Below are positions 43,741 through 53,062 of a DNA stretch of 64,000 bases, piece by piece. The stretch lies in NCBI GenBank assembly GCA_017457865.1, contig JAFTGN010000058.1, positions 1 through 64,000 of the forward strand, given 5' to 3'. Source of the DNA: Lachnospiraceae bacterium (GTDB taxonomy: Bacteria > Bacillota > Clostridia > Lachnospirales > Lachnospiraceae). A program made the position numbers and the translations under genes. Positions within the stretch are counted from its first letter, which is position 1; each line of letters opens with the position of its first letter. Below the pieces are notes generated by a model. The model worked only from the letters and a program-made list of their open reading frames with translations. It was not told where the DNA came from and did not search any database.

Positions 43741-43822
43741 TGCGGGCAACAGGACTTGAACCTGCACATCATCGGATACCAGAACCTAAATCTGGCGCGT
43801 CTGCCAATTCCGCCATGCCCGC
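43741..43822 (-). tRNA. tRNA-Leu (anticodon UAG)
   Basis: The 7-base acceptor stem GCGGGCA/TGCCCGC is complete with discriminator A. The anticodon stem CCAGA/TCTGG holds loop TTTAGGT (anticodon TAG). A variable arm longer than in the neighbours and a GGTTCAA T-loop are seen. No CCA is encoded. Confidence 0.95.
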
Positions 43823-44043
43823 GCTTTTCATTTTCTCTGGTAACGATCCAAACACTCCACCGTTACCTTGCTTCTCATTTTTACACGGCAGAAGCAGCCG
43901 AGGTGGCGCACATGGCGTATTCCACTGTATCTATAAAAACAGGAAAACCTGTTTTTATCAAAATAAATCATACGAACCCCGGATATAAACAAAGCGATCA
44001 CTGTAATATCTGCATTACAATAACCGCTTCATCATTCCTTGAA

Positions 44044-44116
44044 TGAGACACGCGGGATTCGAACCCGCGACACCTTGATTAAAAGTCAAGTGCTCTACCG
44101 ACTGAGCTAGTATCCC
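44044..44116 (-). tRNA. tRNA-Lys (anticodon UUU)
   Basis: Acceptor stem GGGATAC/GTGTCTC, D-arm TAGCTCAGTCGGTAGAGC, anticodon stem CTTGA/TCAAG with loop CTTTTAA, T-arm GGGTTCGAATCCC. CCA is not encoded. Confidence 0.96.
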
Positions 44117-44119
44117 ATA

Positions 44120-44191
44120 CTGGGCTAGTTGGATTCGAACCAACGAATGCAGGAGTCAAAGTCCTGTGCCTTACCGCTTGGCGATAGCCCA
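44120..44191 (-). tRNA. tRNA-Gln (anticodon UUG)
   Basis: Acceptor stem TGGGCTA/TAGCCCA with discriminator G, anticodon stem CAGGA/TCCTG with loop CTTTGAC, T-arm TTGGTTCGAATCCAA. The U1-A72 pair is typical for tRNA-Gln. Confidence 0.96.
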
Positions 44192-44277
44192 ATAAACACC
44201 GATTGGTTGCAGGTACTTTGTCCTGTCTATTGGACAAGATGTCCTCATGTAGGAAACACAAATCGGAATTCCTACAG

Positions 44278-44352
44278 GGTGGATACAGGGACTCGAACCC
44301 TGGGCCTTCAGAGCCACAATCTGACGCGCTAGCCAACTGCGCTATACCCACC
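44278..44352 (-). tRNA. tRNA-His (anticodon GUG)
   Basis: Acceptor stem GTGGGTA/TATCCAC plus an encoded extra 5' G opposite discriminator C, the identity element read by HisS. Anticodon stem TCAGA/TCTGA holds loop TTGTGGC. Confidence 0.96.
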
Positions 44353-44379
44353 ATATTGTAAATCCTGTTTTCACAGGAA

Positions 44380-44450
44380 AGCGGGTGATGGGAATCGAAC
44401 CCACGTATCCAGCTTGGAAGGCTGGTGTTCTACCATTGAACTACACCCGC
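44380..44450 (-). tRNA. tRNA-Gly (anticodon UCC)
   Basis: Acceptor stem GCGGGTG/CACCCGC, anticodon stem CCAGC/GCTGG with loop CTTCCAA, T-arm GTGGGTTCGATTCCCAT. 71 bases, no CCA. Confidence 0.96.
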
Positions 44451-44454
44451 AAAG

Positions 44455-44529
44455 TCGGGGTGACAGGATTCGAACCTGCGGCCTCCTGGTCCCAAACCAG
44501 GCGCTCTAGCCAAGCTGAGCCACACCCCG
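44455..44529 (-). tRNA. tRNA-Pro (anticodon UGG)
   Basis: Acceptor stem CGGGGTG/CACCCCG with discriminator A, anticodon stem CCTGG/CCAGG with loop TTTGGGA, T-arm CAGGTTCGAATCCTG. It is the first tRNA of the six-gene cluster in the direction of transcription. Confidence 0.96.
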
Positions 44530-44616
44530 TTTTTGCGTCTCAATCACAACGCAAGTAAGATTGTACCAGATTCCCATCTACTTGTCAACAACTTTTTTGT
44601 TTTTTGAGAAAAACAT

Positions 44617-45234
44617 TTACCCCAGACGCTTATACTTACAACTGGTATAGTGAGGCGTCCCATTTTGATCAATTTCAATCAATGCATAGGTTCCCCGGCC
44701 ATCCCCCTGTCTGGGACAATTCAGACTGCCGGGATTGAGCAACACCAGATCTTCCTGATACTCCAAAAGAGGCACATGGGTATGACCAAACAGTACCAGA
44801 TTGCAGCCTTCTTTCCTTGCCGCCTCTGCAATCACAGACGTCCCATAATTGACATGATACAGATTTCCATGTGTCAAAAATGCCCTCAAATGCTCTGTCA
44901 ACTGCACTGTACGGCTTCTATCCGTGGCTCCTTTGTAACGAAGGACAGAATCACAGTTGCCCGGTACTGCCACCACCGGACAGCCGGCCAGATAGCGCAA
45001 CGCTTCCAATCCGATTTCAGAATCTCCCAGATGAAACAACAAATCCGGCTTCACCCGTTCCAACAGGTCCTGCAATTCTCCGATTTTACCATGATTGTCA
45101 CTGACCACCAAAATCAGCATTTTGCCACCCTGCCAGTATGGTGCTTCCAGACATTCCACTTTCTCTTCCATCTCGTTCTCCATTTCATTCATCCCAGATG
45201 ACGCAAACACGGTCTTTATACGCTCCAGCCACAT
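44617..45234 (-). CDS. YfcE/MJ0936-type metallophosphodiesterase
   Basis: The 205-residue product has the calcineurin-like metal motifs. They are VVSDNHG near residue 42, HLGDSE near 67, VPGNCD near 90, a THGNLYHV segment and FGHTHVP near 150. It cleaves phosphodiesters with Mn or similar metals; natural substrates are unknown. ATG 45234 has AAGGAG at 8 bases, but the conserved domain begins at an internal Met (45120). The 38-residue extension could be real or could belong to a different start. Confidence 0.85.
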   Translation of the reverse strand: MWLERIKTVFASSGMNEMENEMEEKVECLEAPYWQGGKMLILVVSDNHGKIGELQDLLERVKPDLLFHLGDSEIGLEALRYLAGCPVVAVPGNCDSVLRYKGATDRSRTVQLTEHLRAFLTHGNLYHVNYGTSVIAEAARKEGCNLVLFGHTHVPLLEYQEDLVLLNPGSLNCPRQGDGRGTYALIEIDQNGTPHYTSCKYKRLG

Positions 45235-45262
45235 TTTTCACACTCCTTGTATCCATTTCCAT

Positions 45263-45850
45263 TCATGCAAGCACAGATGCCAGTTTTTCCCGCATGGCAC
45301 GAAGTGCCTTTCCACGATGGCTGATGGCATTTTTCTGTTCTGCTGAAATCTCTGCTGTGGTCATGCCCAGTTCCGGTACATAGACGATGGGATCGTATCC
45401 AAATCCACCGCATCCGGCAGGCTCTTTTGCAATGATCCCTTCAATGGTGCCTCTGGTGGTCAGCAGCTGTCCATCGGGCAGAGATGCGGCAATGACACAC
45501 ACAAACCGTGCGGAACGATCTGCTCCTTCCACACCTTCCAGACGCTCTATGATGCTTCTGTTTTTGATTTCATATGGCGCATCCCCCATATAGCGGGCAG
45601 AATATACCCCCGGCTCTTTGTTCAGATAATCCACTTCCAGACCGGAATCATCTGCCAGAATGATGCCATCCCAATATGGACGCAATGCCTGCGCTTTAAT
45701 AGCGGCATTTTCCTCAAATGTGGTGCCATTTTCCTCAATGTCTACCTCAATGCCGGCTTCCTTCAGGGAAATGACTTCCAAGCCGTCAAGAATCATTTTA
45801 ATTTCTCTCATTTTGCCTTCATTTCCAGTGGCAAATAATATTTTTTCCAT
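45263..45850 (-). CDS. rdgB: XTP/dITP diphosphatase
   Basis: The 195-residue enzyme hydrolyses non-canonical purine triphosphates such as XTP and dITP and keeps them out of nucleic acids. It starts ILFATGNEGKMREI with the substrate-binding TxNxxK-like motif. The catalytic acidic stretch is ILADDSGLEVD near residue 63. GCGGFGYDPIV and AISHRGKALRAM near the end complete the signature. ATG 45850 has GGAG just upstream. It lies 28 bases before the phosphodiesterase gene, a conserved pairing in Clostridia. Confidence 0.95.
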   Translation of the reverse strand: MEKILFATGNEGKMREIKMILDGLEVISLKEAGIEVDIEENGTTFEENAAIKAQALRPYWDGIILADDSGLEVDYLNKEPGVYSARYMGDAPYEIKNRSIIERLEGVEGADRSARFVCVIAASLPDGQLLTTRGTIEGIIAKEPAGCGGFGYDPIVYVPELGMTTAEISAEQKNAISHRGKALRAMREKLASVLA

Positions 45851-45937
45851 ACTCTCCAAATCCCTTCGCAGCTGTTCAATTCTGCAGCTGCATCCTTTCT
45901 CTCTTCTATCCTCTATAGGCATCTGCCTGTACTTGCC

Positions 45938-47101
45938 TTACAACGAACTGGCTTCAATCTTCCGTTTTGGCGGTTTCGGTCCTAAAAACTGATAATAATA
46001 AGTCTTGATCATCCCGTTGTATATTTTGCGGTTCTTATCTGCTTTCCGTCCAAAATACCGCTCTGTCTCTTCATAAGAAGTGATCACATAAGCGGACCAT
46101 GCATCCAGTGCCGCAAACCGTGTGCCAAACTCCCGATACAGTGCCGGAAGTGCCTGCTTTTCCTCCAAACGCTCTCCGTAGGGGGGATTACAGATGATGA
46201 ATCCATATTTCTTCGGATGGCTCAACTCACTGACCGGTCTTTGCTGGAAGTGAATCAGATGATCAACCCCTGCTAACTTTGCATTTTCTCTGGCATACCG
46301 GATCACATCTCCATCTATGTCATATCCCTGAATGTCCACAGACACGCTGTCATCCACCAGATCCATAGCCTCGTTCACCGCCTCATACCAAAGCTTCTTC
46401 GGAATCAGGTTGGTCCACTGCTCTGCCAGAAAAGACCGATTCACTCCCGGCGCCATATGAGCTGCCATCATGGCTGCTTCGATGGGAATGGTACCACTGC
46501 CGCAAAATGGGTCTACCAGAATCCGGTCTTTGTTCCATGGGGTCAGCATGATCAATGCAGCGGCCAGTGTTTCACTGATGGGTGCTTTGGCTGTATAAGG
46601 GCGATATCCCCTCTTGTGCAGGGAATCCCCTGTGGAATCGATGGCAACGGTCACTTCATCTTTCATGAGAAACACACGCACCGGATATGCCGCACCGGTC
46701 TCCGGAAATACGGTGGTACCATAGACTTTTTTTAACTTTTCTACCATTGCCTTTTTCATAATGGATTGTATATCACTGGGAGAGAACAGCTTGCTCTTGA
46801 CAGAAGAAGCCTTCGTCACCCAGAATCGTCCATCCTTTGGCAGAAAACGTCCCCAGTTCAATGCTTTTGTTCCCTCAAACAGTTCATCAAAGGTCACTGC
46901 ACGAAAGCTGCCTACCTTCACCAATACACGCTCTGCAGTGCGCAGATTGATATTGGCACGGCAGATGGCTTCTGCATCTCCAATAAAAGTCACACGTCCG
47001 TCTTCCACCTGACTGATCTCATAACCCAGTTCGGTGATTTCCCGTTTCAATACTGCCTCCAGTCCAAAATGACAGGGGGCAATCAGTTCCAAAATTTTCA
47101 T
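45938..47101 (-). CDS. THUMP-domain class I RNA methyltransferase (RlmL/YpsC family)
   Basis: The 387-residue protein has an N-terminal THUMP/ferredoxin-like region (FGLEAVLKREITELGYE), then YTAKAPISETLAAALI. The SAM motif is VDPFCGSGTIPIEAA near residue 190, and the N-methyltransferase catalytic IICNPPYGERL near 300 indicates base N-methylation. The family methylates 23S rRNA guanines (N2). The exact target is uncertain. The next gene downstream is rdgB. Confidence 0.92.
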   Translation of the reverse strand: MKILELIAPCHFGLEAVLKREITELGYEISQVEDGRVTFIGDAEAICRANINLRTAERVLVKVGSFRAVTFDELFEGTKALNWGRFLPKDGRFWVTKASSVKSKLFSPSDIQSIMKKAMVEKLKKVYGTTVFPETGAAYPVRVFLMKDEVTVAIDSTGDSLHKRGYRPYTAKAPISETLAAALIMLTPWNKDRILVDPFCGSGTIPIEAAMMAAHMAPGVNRSFLAEQWTNLIPKKLWYEAVNEAMDLVDDSVSVDIQGYDIDGDVIRYARENAKLAGVDHLIHFQQRPVSELSHPKKYGFIICNPPYGERLEEKQALPALYREFGTRFAALDAWSAYVITSYEETERYFGRKADKNRKIYNGMIKTYYYQFLGPKPPKRKIEASSL

Positions 47102-47195
47102 TTATATAGGTTCCTCTTTCTTCTGAATTATTTTCTGACAAGATTCCCTGTTTATCATAAAACGGATTCTCTTTTCTGTCAATGTAAAATGCAAA

Positions 47196-47227
47196 ATCCC
47201 CACTGTGCAGGCTGCCACAGTGGGGAT
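47196..47227 (-). terminator. Terminator after the HAAS-domain gene
   Basis: On the minus strand ATCCCCACTGTG and CACAGTGGGGAT pair perfectly around 8 bases and are followed by TTTGCATTTT. Confidence 0.8.
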
Positions 47228-47321
47228 CTGTATTCAAATCAAACAATACCATTACAGCTACAGTAATTCACAAAATTGTAACTGTTCAGAATCATTCATC
47301 TGAAATGATTTTTTACTTTTT

Positions 47322-47855
47322 CTATAACAACCGTTTCAACAGCCAGGAAATAAAACATACGATCAATACTGGAACCGCCAGCCATTTCACTGCCAGATAG
47401 ATTCCCTTCAGTACAATGACCACCACAAACAATACGACCAAAAATGCCAGCACTGCAATAGCCGCAGCCAGTGCTTTCACATACCATTTGCTCAGATCAT
47501 ATGACCTGCCATTGATAAAAATGGTACTGTCCGAGCCTATATCCTCAAACTCTACTCCGGCTGCCCTGGCCGTATCCTTTACCTGCTCTCTGCGCATGGT
47601 ACGGTCATAGGACTCCTGAAATGCGGCCGCATCTGCTCCTGCATAATCACCGGTTCCTCCATTGGTATCAATGATGGTTCGGGCAATGAGCGCAGGGCTG
47701 CCCAACTGTTCCAATACCGTTTGCTCTGATATCCCTCTGGCAATCTGTTCTTCTATATAAGACTCATAATATGCCACATTTTCCGCTATAATGGAACGAT
47801 CCACTTCGCCCTGCAAGGCACGGTTCAGTTCTTTGATAAATTCCTGTTTCGACAT
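47322..47855 (-). CDS. HAAS/DUF1700 membrane protein
   Basis: The 177-residue protein has an N-terminal HAAS helical domain (MSKQEFIKELNRALQG, ESYIEEQIARGISEQTVLEQLGSP). A middle part with predicted beta strands (IGSDSTIFINGRSYDL) and two C-terminal membrane helices follow. HAAS domains are found with PadR regulators and membrane stress systems in Firmicutes. No PadR gene is adjacent here. Its exact role is unknown. Confidence 0.8.
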   Translation of the reverse strand: MSKQEFIKELNRALQGEVDRSIIAENVAYYESYIEEQIARGISEQTVLEQLGSPALIARTIIDTNGGTGDYAGADAAAFQESYDRTMRREQVKDTARAAGVEFEDIGSDSTIFINGRSYDLSKWYVKALAAAIAVLAFLVVLFVVVIVLKGIYLAVKWLAVPVLIVCFISWLLKRLL

Positions 47856-47945
47856 GACACACCTCCTCCATAATTTCTAATGTACAGGCTGTTTTCTGAC
47901 TTCACCAAAGTGTTTCGCAACTGCCCAAAATCCTTTTCCGTCATT

Positions 47946-49847
47946 TTACTGCTGATAAACGGTCATGACCAGATCATAATCCTGCTTTTCGCCATCAATG
48001 TAAGCAGTCACCTTCTCATCCGGGTCTAACTGTTCATAATTAGAGATCAGATTCAGCCGATTGGCAGGGGATGGTTGAAGCAACTGATATGCCACTTCAT
48101 AATAAGTACCATCGCTCACTTTCACACGACTGGTGGATACAGAAACGGTCTGATAATCAAACCAGCTATCTGTAGACAGTGTATCCTGCCAAAGTACCTC
48201 TTTTGTCTCTGCATCCCGCAGTGTGACCTGCATGGTTTCTTCATTGACCTGGCTGTTTACGATGATTGTAAACTGAATCCGATCTACCTCTGTGCCCTCT
48301 GACCGGAATACCTGACTGAGTTCCTGTCCAGCTGCCAACTCTTCCTGAAACGCGGAATAGTTGCGCACTTCATAAGTGGCATTTGGAGGCAGGAACTTGG
48401 CTGCCAGACAAATCATTGCCGGAATCACAAAAATACCAATTCCAAGAATCATTCTGGCACGAATCCAACCCATACATTCTTCCGCTCCCTGCTGCAGATT
48501 GCTTCGATTGTATTTGGGATGCTTGAACAGCGCATAAACCAGCATGATCATACTAAGCATAGACAACAGCAGTGACGGATCTATCAATCCCATCAAATCT
48601 GCCATAGTCAATTCTGTTCCCAGCTTTCCTTCATATAAAAATTTGAATATACCATTGTCTAACATGGCCTGATCCACATTACCTGGTATCATCTGTACAT
48701 TAAACATGGTATACAGCAGCATAAAGATGATGTCTATGACCATGAAAATACGGGTTTCCCGATTCATAAATGCACTGATTACCCAAAACGGTACTGCCAT
48801 CAGCAGCCATTGTGGATGCCACTTGCACAGACCAAACAATACAAAAAAGGACAGACAGCACAGATACAGACTCCACGCCGCGATATCTCTCTTTTCCTTC
48901 ACTTTTGTAAAATACGCAAGGGCGCAGATGACACCAAATACCAGTACAGCCAGATATACCACATAATTGACCGCACTGACAGTAAATCCGGTGAAAATAC
49001 TGGCATTGAAAATATATCCTGTCGGATTATCCCCCGCGCTGCCAATGCCAAATGCATAGCTGCGAAATGTCTCACTTGGGTAATACAGCAAAAATTCCAC
49101 ACCATAAGGAATCAGCACACAAACCGTATCCCGAATGATTTTCCATGGGTCTTTCTGCACCAGCAGCAGCAATGGAAAAAACAACAGCAAACTGGAATAT
49201 TTGAATGTCACAGACCATGCGAACCAGAAAATAAACCATCCATGTCTGCCCTTCAGGTAAGCATATAGTCCAAGCAGCATGCAGAACAACATAAAAATAT
49301 CATACTGTCCAAAAATAAACTGAGAGTAGACTGCAACAGGCATCGTCAGAGAGGCGTACGTACAAATCTTTGACTTCTTACTGCCCATGCCGATTTCCAT
49401 ACAAATCTTGTAAATCAAAATGCCAGACAGCAGATACAATCCACAAGGCAGGAGTTTAGCCCACATAGTGGACAAAATTCCCAGTTCATCTGTGGGAATG
49501 GGTACCACATGCAAAATTTTCATGGGAATGTTCCAAACGGCAAATAACAGATAAATGGACGGCATATAACTTGGATGAATGCCACAGGATGCGTCATAGT
49601 CATAAAAATCCAAAATGTGTCCGTTTAAAAATCCATAGGAGGACCCTGCTGTATGCAGCAGGTCATTTTGTTGAAACACCAAAAAACAAAACATTGCCAG
49701 CACCAGAAACACTACATAATCCCATATGGTCAATGGTTTTTCCACAATCCGATCCAATATACCGGTTTGTTTTCCACTGCTCTTCTTCTGCCTTGCCCGC
49801 TTTTCCACAGTCTTTTCTGCGGATTCTTTTTGTGTTACGATTCCCAT
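47946..49847 (-). CDS. Large integral-membrane glycosyltransferase-like protein
   Basis: The product of about 633 residues has a basic N-terminus, about a dozen membrane helices and a non-membrane C-terminal domain of roughly 130 residues. The layout and an early loop with DYDASCGIHPSYMP and GQYDIFMLFCMLLG resemble GT-C (GT39-like) transferases that use lipid-linked sugars outside the membrane. It ends the polysaccharide operon. Acceptor and donor are unknown. ATG 49847 has AGGGAAAG upstream. Confidence 0.75.
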   Translation of the reverse strand: MGIVTQKESAEKTVEKRARQKKSSGKQTGILDRIVEKPLTIWDYVVFLVLAMFCFLVFQQNDLLHTAGSSYGFLNGHILDFYDYDASCGIHPSYMPSIYLLFAVWNIPMKILHVVPIPTDELGILSTMWAKLLPCGLYLLSGILIYKICMEIGMGSKKSKICTYASLTMPVAVYSQFIFGQYDIFMLFCMLLGLYAYLKGRHGWFIFWFAWSVTFKYSSLLLFFPLLLLVQKDPWKIIRDTVCVLIPYGVEFLLYYPSETFRSYAFGIGSAGDNPTGYIFNASIFTGFTVSAVNYVVYLAVLVFGVICALAYFTKVKEKRDIAAWSLYLCCLSFFVLFGLCKWHPQWLLMAVPFWVISAFMNRETRIFMVIDIIFMLLYTMFNVQMIPGNVDQAMLDNGIFKFLYEGKLGTELTMADLMGLIDPSLLLSMLSMIMLVYALFKHPKYNRSNLQQGAEECMGWIRARMILGIGIFVIPAMICLAAKFLPPNATYEVRNYSAFQEELAAGQELSQVFRSEGTEVDRIQFTIIVNSQVNEETMQVTLRDAETKEVLWQDTLSTDSWFDYQTVSVSTSRVKVSDGTYYEVAYQLLQPSPANRLNLISNYEQLDPDEKVTAYIDGEKQDYDLVMTVYQQ

Positions 49848-49904
49848 AGTCTTTCCCTTTCCTCTCCTATCTACCACACTTCAGGCAATTGCCTGCTATC
49901 CGTT

Positions 49905-51134
49905 TCAGTCCCCTTTTATCTCTGCACCAGAGGCTCCATACCGTACCAGATGATACCATCCCATACCGGTGATGATCAGAAATTTTGCGCCATTGATTGC
50001 CAGCATACTGTACGCCAATCCCCACAGCTTCCAGAAATACAATGCCGGCACCGCAATGAGGAAAAACAAAACTGTATAAATTACACCCAAATATAATTGA
50101 TACTTTTCATTTCCAAACCGCAGTACCACTACCATCTGTGTATTAGAAATAAAAAACAGTACCTGACTGGCATTGGCCACCCAAAACATCTGCTTCACCG
50201 AATCATACAGTGTGGGATACAGAAAATAAATGACGATATGGGATGCCAGTACACTGACACCGGATACTACCGCTGCCGCTGCCAACAAGAGCATGGTCAA
50301 CTGTAAGTAACGACTTTTCTTGATGCCACCCTTATATCTTGCCAGGTGACCGATGATCACCCCATTTAACGGCGTGGTCAGCAGTGCCATGGTTTTTCCC
50401 AGAAGTGTGGCAATGTAATACAGGGTATTGGCCTCATCCCCTGCAATAAAAGGCACCAGAATCCGGTCCATATAAGAGACAAAGTTGGATAGAAACTCTG
50501 ATACCGATAAGGTCAGCATGGTTTTGCAGTTTTCCTTCACACGGGGAGACTGTTTCCACACCGGATTTGTGTAAATTTCTCCCCGAATGACCACATACAA
50601 CAACGCCAGCAATTCTCCCGGCAGCAATACCAATACCCAATTATGGGTAAATCCATAACAAAAATAGCCTGCCAGATATCCTGCTGAAACCAACAGGTAA
50701 TACAACAAAAAGCCTTTGTAATTGACCTTTAGCCGAAACTCTACGTCTCCATAGTAGCGCAGCATGGTAATGATGAGCAGCAAGCAGACAAGTAAATACT
50801 GTCCCGGTGCAAAAATGCCCTGCGCCAGCATCCCAACAAGCAAGACCAGCATGCCCACAGCACCGCCACACAGCAGAAACAGGTTATAATCTCCATTGAT
50901 GGTCTTCTGCTTATTAGACTCTACCATCCTTGCATAACTGGCTCCACAGCCAATGCTGGTGCCAATCAGGGTAATGATTGCCGTCACATACAGGTACAAT
51001 CCCCCCTCTGCCGCCCCTAAGTGGTTAATCACCAGACGGTTCACAAAAAACTGCATGATCACGTTCATCACCACAAGTCCAAAAGCACCATATATAAAAT
51101 CAGTGATAAACCCTCTAATTTGTTTCCAATTCAT
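49905..51134 (-). CDS. Wzx-like polysaccharide flippase (MOP family)
   Basis: The product of about 409 residues has 12 likely membrane helices and no soluble domain. Features are VINHLGAAEGGLYLYVTAIITLI near the start and LLGKTMALLTTPLNGVIIGHLARY. It would move the lipid-linked repeat unit across the membrane. The start is unclear: none of the in-frame ATGs at 51134, 51155 or 51179 has a clear ribosome site. It lies between a LicD gene and the GT-C-like gene. Confidence 0.8.
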   Translation of the reverse strand: MNWKQIRGFITDFIYGAFGLVVMNVIMQFFVNRLVINHLGAAEGGLYLYVTAIITLIGTSIGCGASYARMVESNKQKTINGDYNLFLLCGGAVGMLVLLVGMLAQGIFAPGQYLLVCLLLIITMLRYYGDVEFRLKVNYKGFLLYYLLVSAGYLAGYFCYGFTHNWVLVLLPGELLALLYVVIRGEIYTNPVWKQSPRVKENCKTMLTLSVSEFLSNFVSYMDRILVPFIAGDEANTLYYIATLLGKTMALLTTPLNGVIIGHLARYKGGIKKSRYLQLTMLLLAAAAVVSGVSVLASHIVIYFLYPTLYDSVKQMFWVANASQVLFFISNTQMVVVLRFGNEKYQLYLGVIYTVLFFLIAVPALYFWKLWGLAYSMLAINGAKFLIITGMGWYHLVRYGASGAEIKGD

Positions 51135-51198
51135 CGCACAACGCTTTCTAATCATATGAAATTTCAGAGCCAGCTGCATTCTGTTTTACAGCAAATGA

Positions 51199-52047
51199 TC
51201 ACCAGATCCGCACCTGACTGAGATCACAGTGATCCCCCATCTGGGCTTCCACAGGCGGCGGTGTCATATAATCTCCATACATTCTGGTGAGAATGGCATC
51301 ATAGTCTGCCGGCGCCTGATAGGCATGCCCGGACATGGTCAACGTGGTATCTTTGGCAAACCATTCCTTCTGATACATGGTATTGATCAGGTGGAACAGG
51401 TTGTTGCCATAAAAACACTGCTCCTTCTGTTTGTTCTTCCCGGTACCCCACTGGCAGACACGGTCATACCAACCAATCAGCTTTTGCGCCGGAATATGTC
51501 GTCCAATTCCAGACAGTACATTCACTACAAACTTGGAAAAACCGGTATAATCTTCCATATTTAATCGATACCGATGTCCCATGGATAATCCGTATATCAC
51601 TATCATCATGGCATACTGCCCGTAATACCGCAGCCTGCTGTCCGGCACGTCATCCAAAATAAAGATGTCCAGATTGATGTGGTTATTGATTCCATGTCCA
51701 TAATAGTCCTGTTCTTCCGTCTCATCAAACAGTCTGGTGTTCAATTTTGTGATACAGGGTACAAAATCCCAGACTGCCTGTTCTCCCAGATCAGAAGGTT
51801 CTACAAAACCAAATCCCTCTCCCAGTTCTTCTCGCACAATTTTACGAAACTTCTCATACTCACTGCGCAGCATAGAAGTATCCGCATCATCATCCCAAGG
51901 AATGGCCGCTTTATGGCGCACTGCCCCAAGAAGCGTACCACTGTCGATAAAATAGCGGATGTGATGCTTTTTACACACCCGGTCTAACTCATCTAACAAT
52001 TCCAAATGCACTGCATGGATCTGCTCTAATGTGACAGATTCTTTCAT
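51199..52047 (-). CDS. LicD family phosphotransferase
   Basis: The 282-residue protein has the LicD hallmarks YFIDSGTLLGAVRHKAAIPWDDDADTSM near residues 32-60 in outline. These nucleotidyltransferase-fold residues bind metal and the CDP-linked donor. LicD proteins transfer phosphocholine, ribitol phosphate or similar groups to glycans. Which group is used here is open. GAGG lies 6 bases before ATG 52047. Confidence 0.9.
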   Translation of the reverse strand: MKESVTLEQIHAVHLELLDELDRVCKKHHIRYFIDSGTLLGAVRHKAAIPWDDDADTSMLRSEYEKFRKIVREELGEGFGFVEPSDLGEQAVWDFVPCITKLNTRLFDETEEQDYYGHGINNHINLDIFILDDVPDSRLRYYGQYAMMIVIYGLSMGHRYRLNMEDYTGFSKFVVNVLSGIGRHIPAQKLIGWYDRVCQWGTGKNKQKEQCFYGNNLFHLINTMYQKEWFAKDTTLTMSGHAYQAPADYDAILTRMYGDYMTPPPVEAQMGDHCDLSQVRIW

Positions 52048-52108
52048 TTTTATCCTCGATTCCAATCTGTGCAAATTCCGTCTGTTATGACAAATCTCTG
52101 CACATGCT

Positions 52109-53062
52109 TTATTCCTGTTCCTCTGACTTCTCGAAATTCAACCGTTCTTCTTCTATGACCAAAGGCCGGTTCATCACACGCTGGTTGATGCTCAATACAT
52201 ACTCTCCGATCATACCGATGAAGAACGTCTGCACGGACAGCATGAGAAATACACCAATGATCAGTGGCGCCATACCCGCCGGATAGTCATACCAGTGAAG
52301 CAGTTTCATCACAAAATAAATGATAGCCACCAGAATAGACAAACAGCTGCTGCATGCCCCCAGTATGGTTGCCAGACGAATGCCCACCTTCGTATAGGAA
52401 GTGATGCTCAGCATTGCCGCATCAAACAATTTGTAAAAATTGTTGCTGGTCTTGCCGGCACGGCGCTTGGGCTGTTCATAGGGAATCTCTTTCCGTCGAT
52501 ACCCCAGTTCTGCCACGATTCCCCGCATAAAAGGCGTAGGATCCTTCAGATTCCGGCACACATCCATAAAGGATTTGTCATACAGACCAGAACCGGTAAA
52601 ATGTTCAATCTGCTCCACATCAGATAACTTCTTGATCAGCTTATAATAACAACTGCGCAGGAAATACATCACCGGGTTTTCCTTGCTGCTGGTCTTGATG
52701 CCAATGACGATTTTATAGCCTTCTTCCCATGCATGCACATACTGGGGAATCAGTTCCGGCGGGTCCTGAAAATCACACACCATAGTAATGGTGGCATCTC
52801 CTGTGGTCTGTAACATACCATAGTAAGGAGAATTAAACTGCCCGAAATTCTTGGCATTGAAAATTGCCTTGATCTTTGGATTCTCCTGACACATAGACCG
52901 GAGAATCTCCCTGGTCTGGTCTCTGGAATCATTGTCAATGAACAACAGTTCATAGTCATACTCCGGTAAATAAGTTTCAAACTGTTCGATGACAGCCTGA
53001 CTGATTGGATATACATTTTCTTCCTCATTATAACAAGGAATCATTACACTAATCTTCTTCAT
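52109..53062 (-). CDS. GT2 glycosyltransferase with C-terminal membrane helices (GtrB/ArnC-like)
   Basis: The 317-residue protein begins MKKISVMIPCYNEEENV, the GT-A start of polyprenyl-phosphate sugar transferases. The metal site region reads MVCDFQDPPELIP near residue 96, and two membrane helices lie at about 225-290. It probably loads a sugar from a nucleotide donor onto undecaprenyl phosphate. It overlaps the epimerase gene by 4 bases, so the two are translated together. Confidence 0.88.
   Translation of the reverse strand: MKKISVMIPCYNEEENVYPISQAVIEQFETYLPEYDYELLFIDNDSRDQTREILRSMCQENPKIKAIFNAKNFGQFNSPYYGMLQTTGDATITMVCDFQDPPELIPQYVHAWEEGYKIVIGIKTSSKENPVMYFLRSCYYKLIKKLSDVEQIEHFTGSGLYDKSFMDVCRNLKDPTPFMRGIVAELGYRRKEIPYEQPKRRAGKTSNNFYKLFDAAMLSITSYTKVGIRLATILGACSSCLSILVAIIYFVMKLLHWYDYPAGMAPLIIGVFLMLSVQTFFIGMIGEYVLSINQRVMNRPLVIEEERLNFEKSEEQE

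Noticed and set aside
43823..44043. Gap between tRNA-Leu and tRNA-Lys
   Set aside because: Only a possible hairpin (GGTAACGATCC/GGTAACGG-like) was seen. No seventh tRNA or small gene could be supported.
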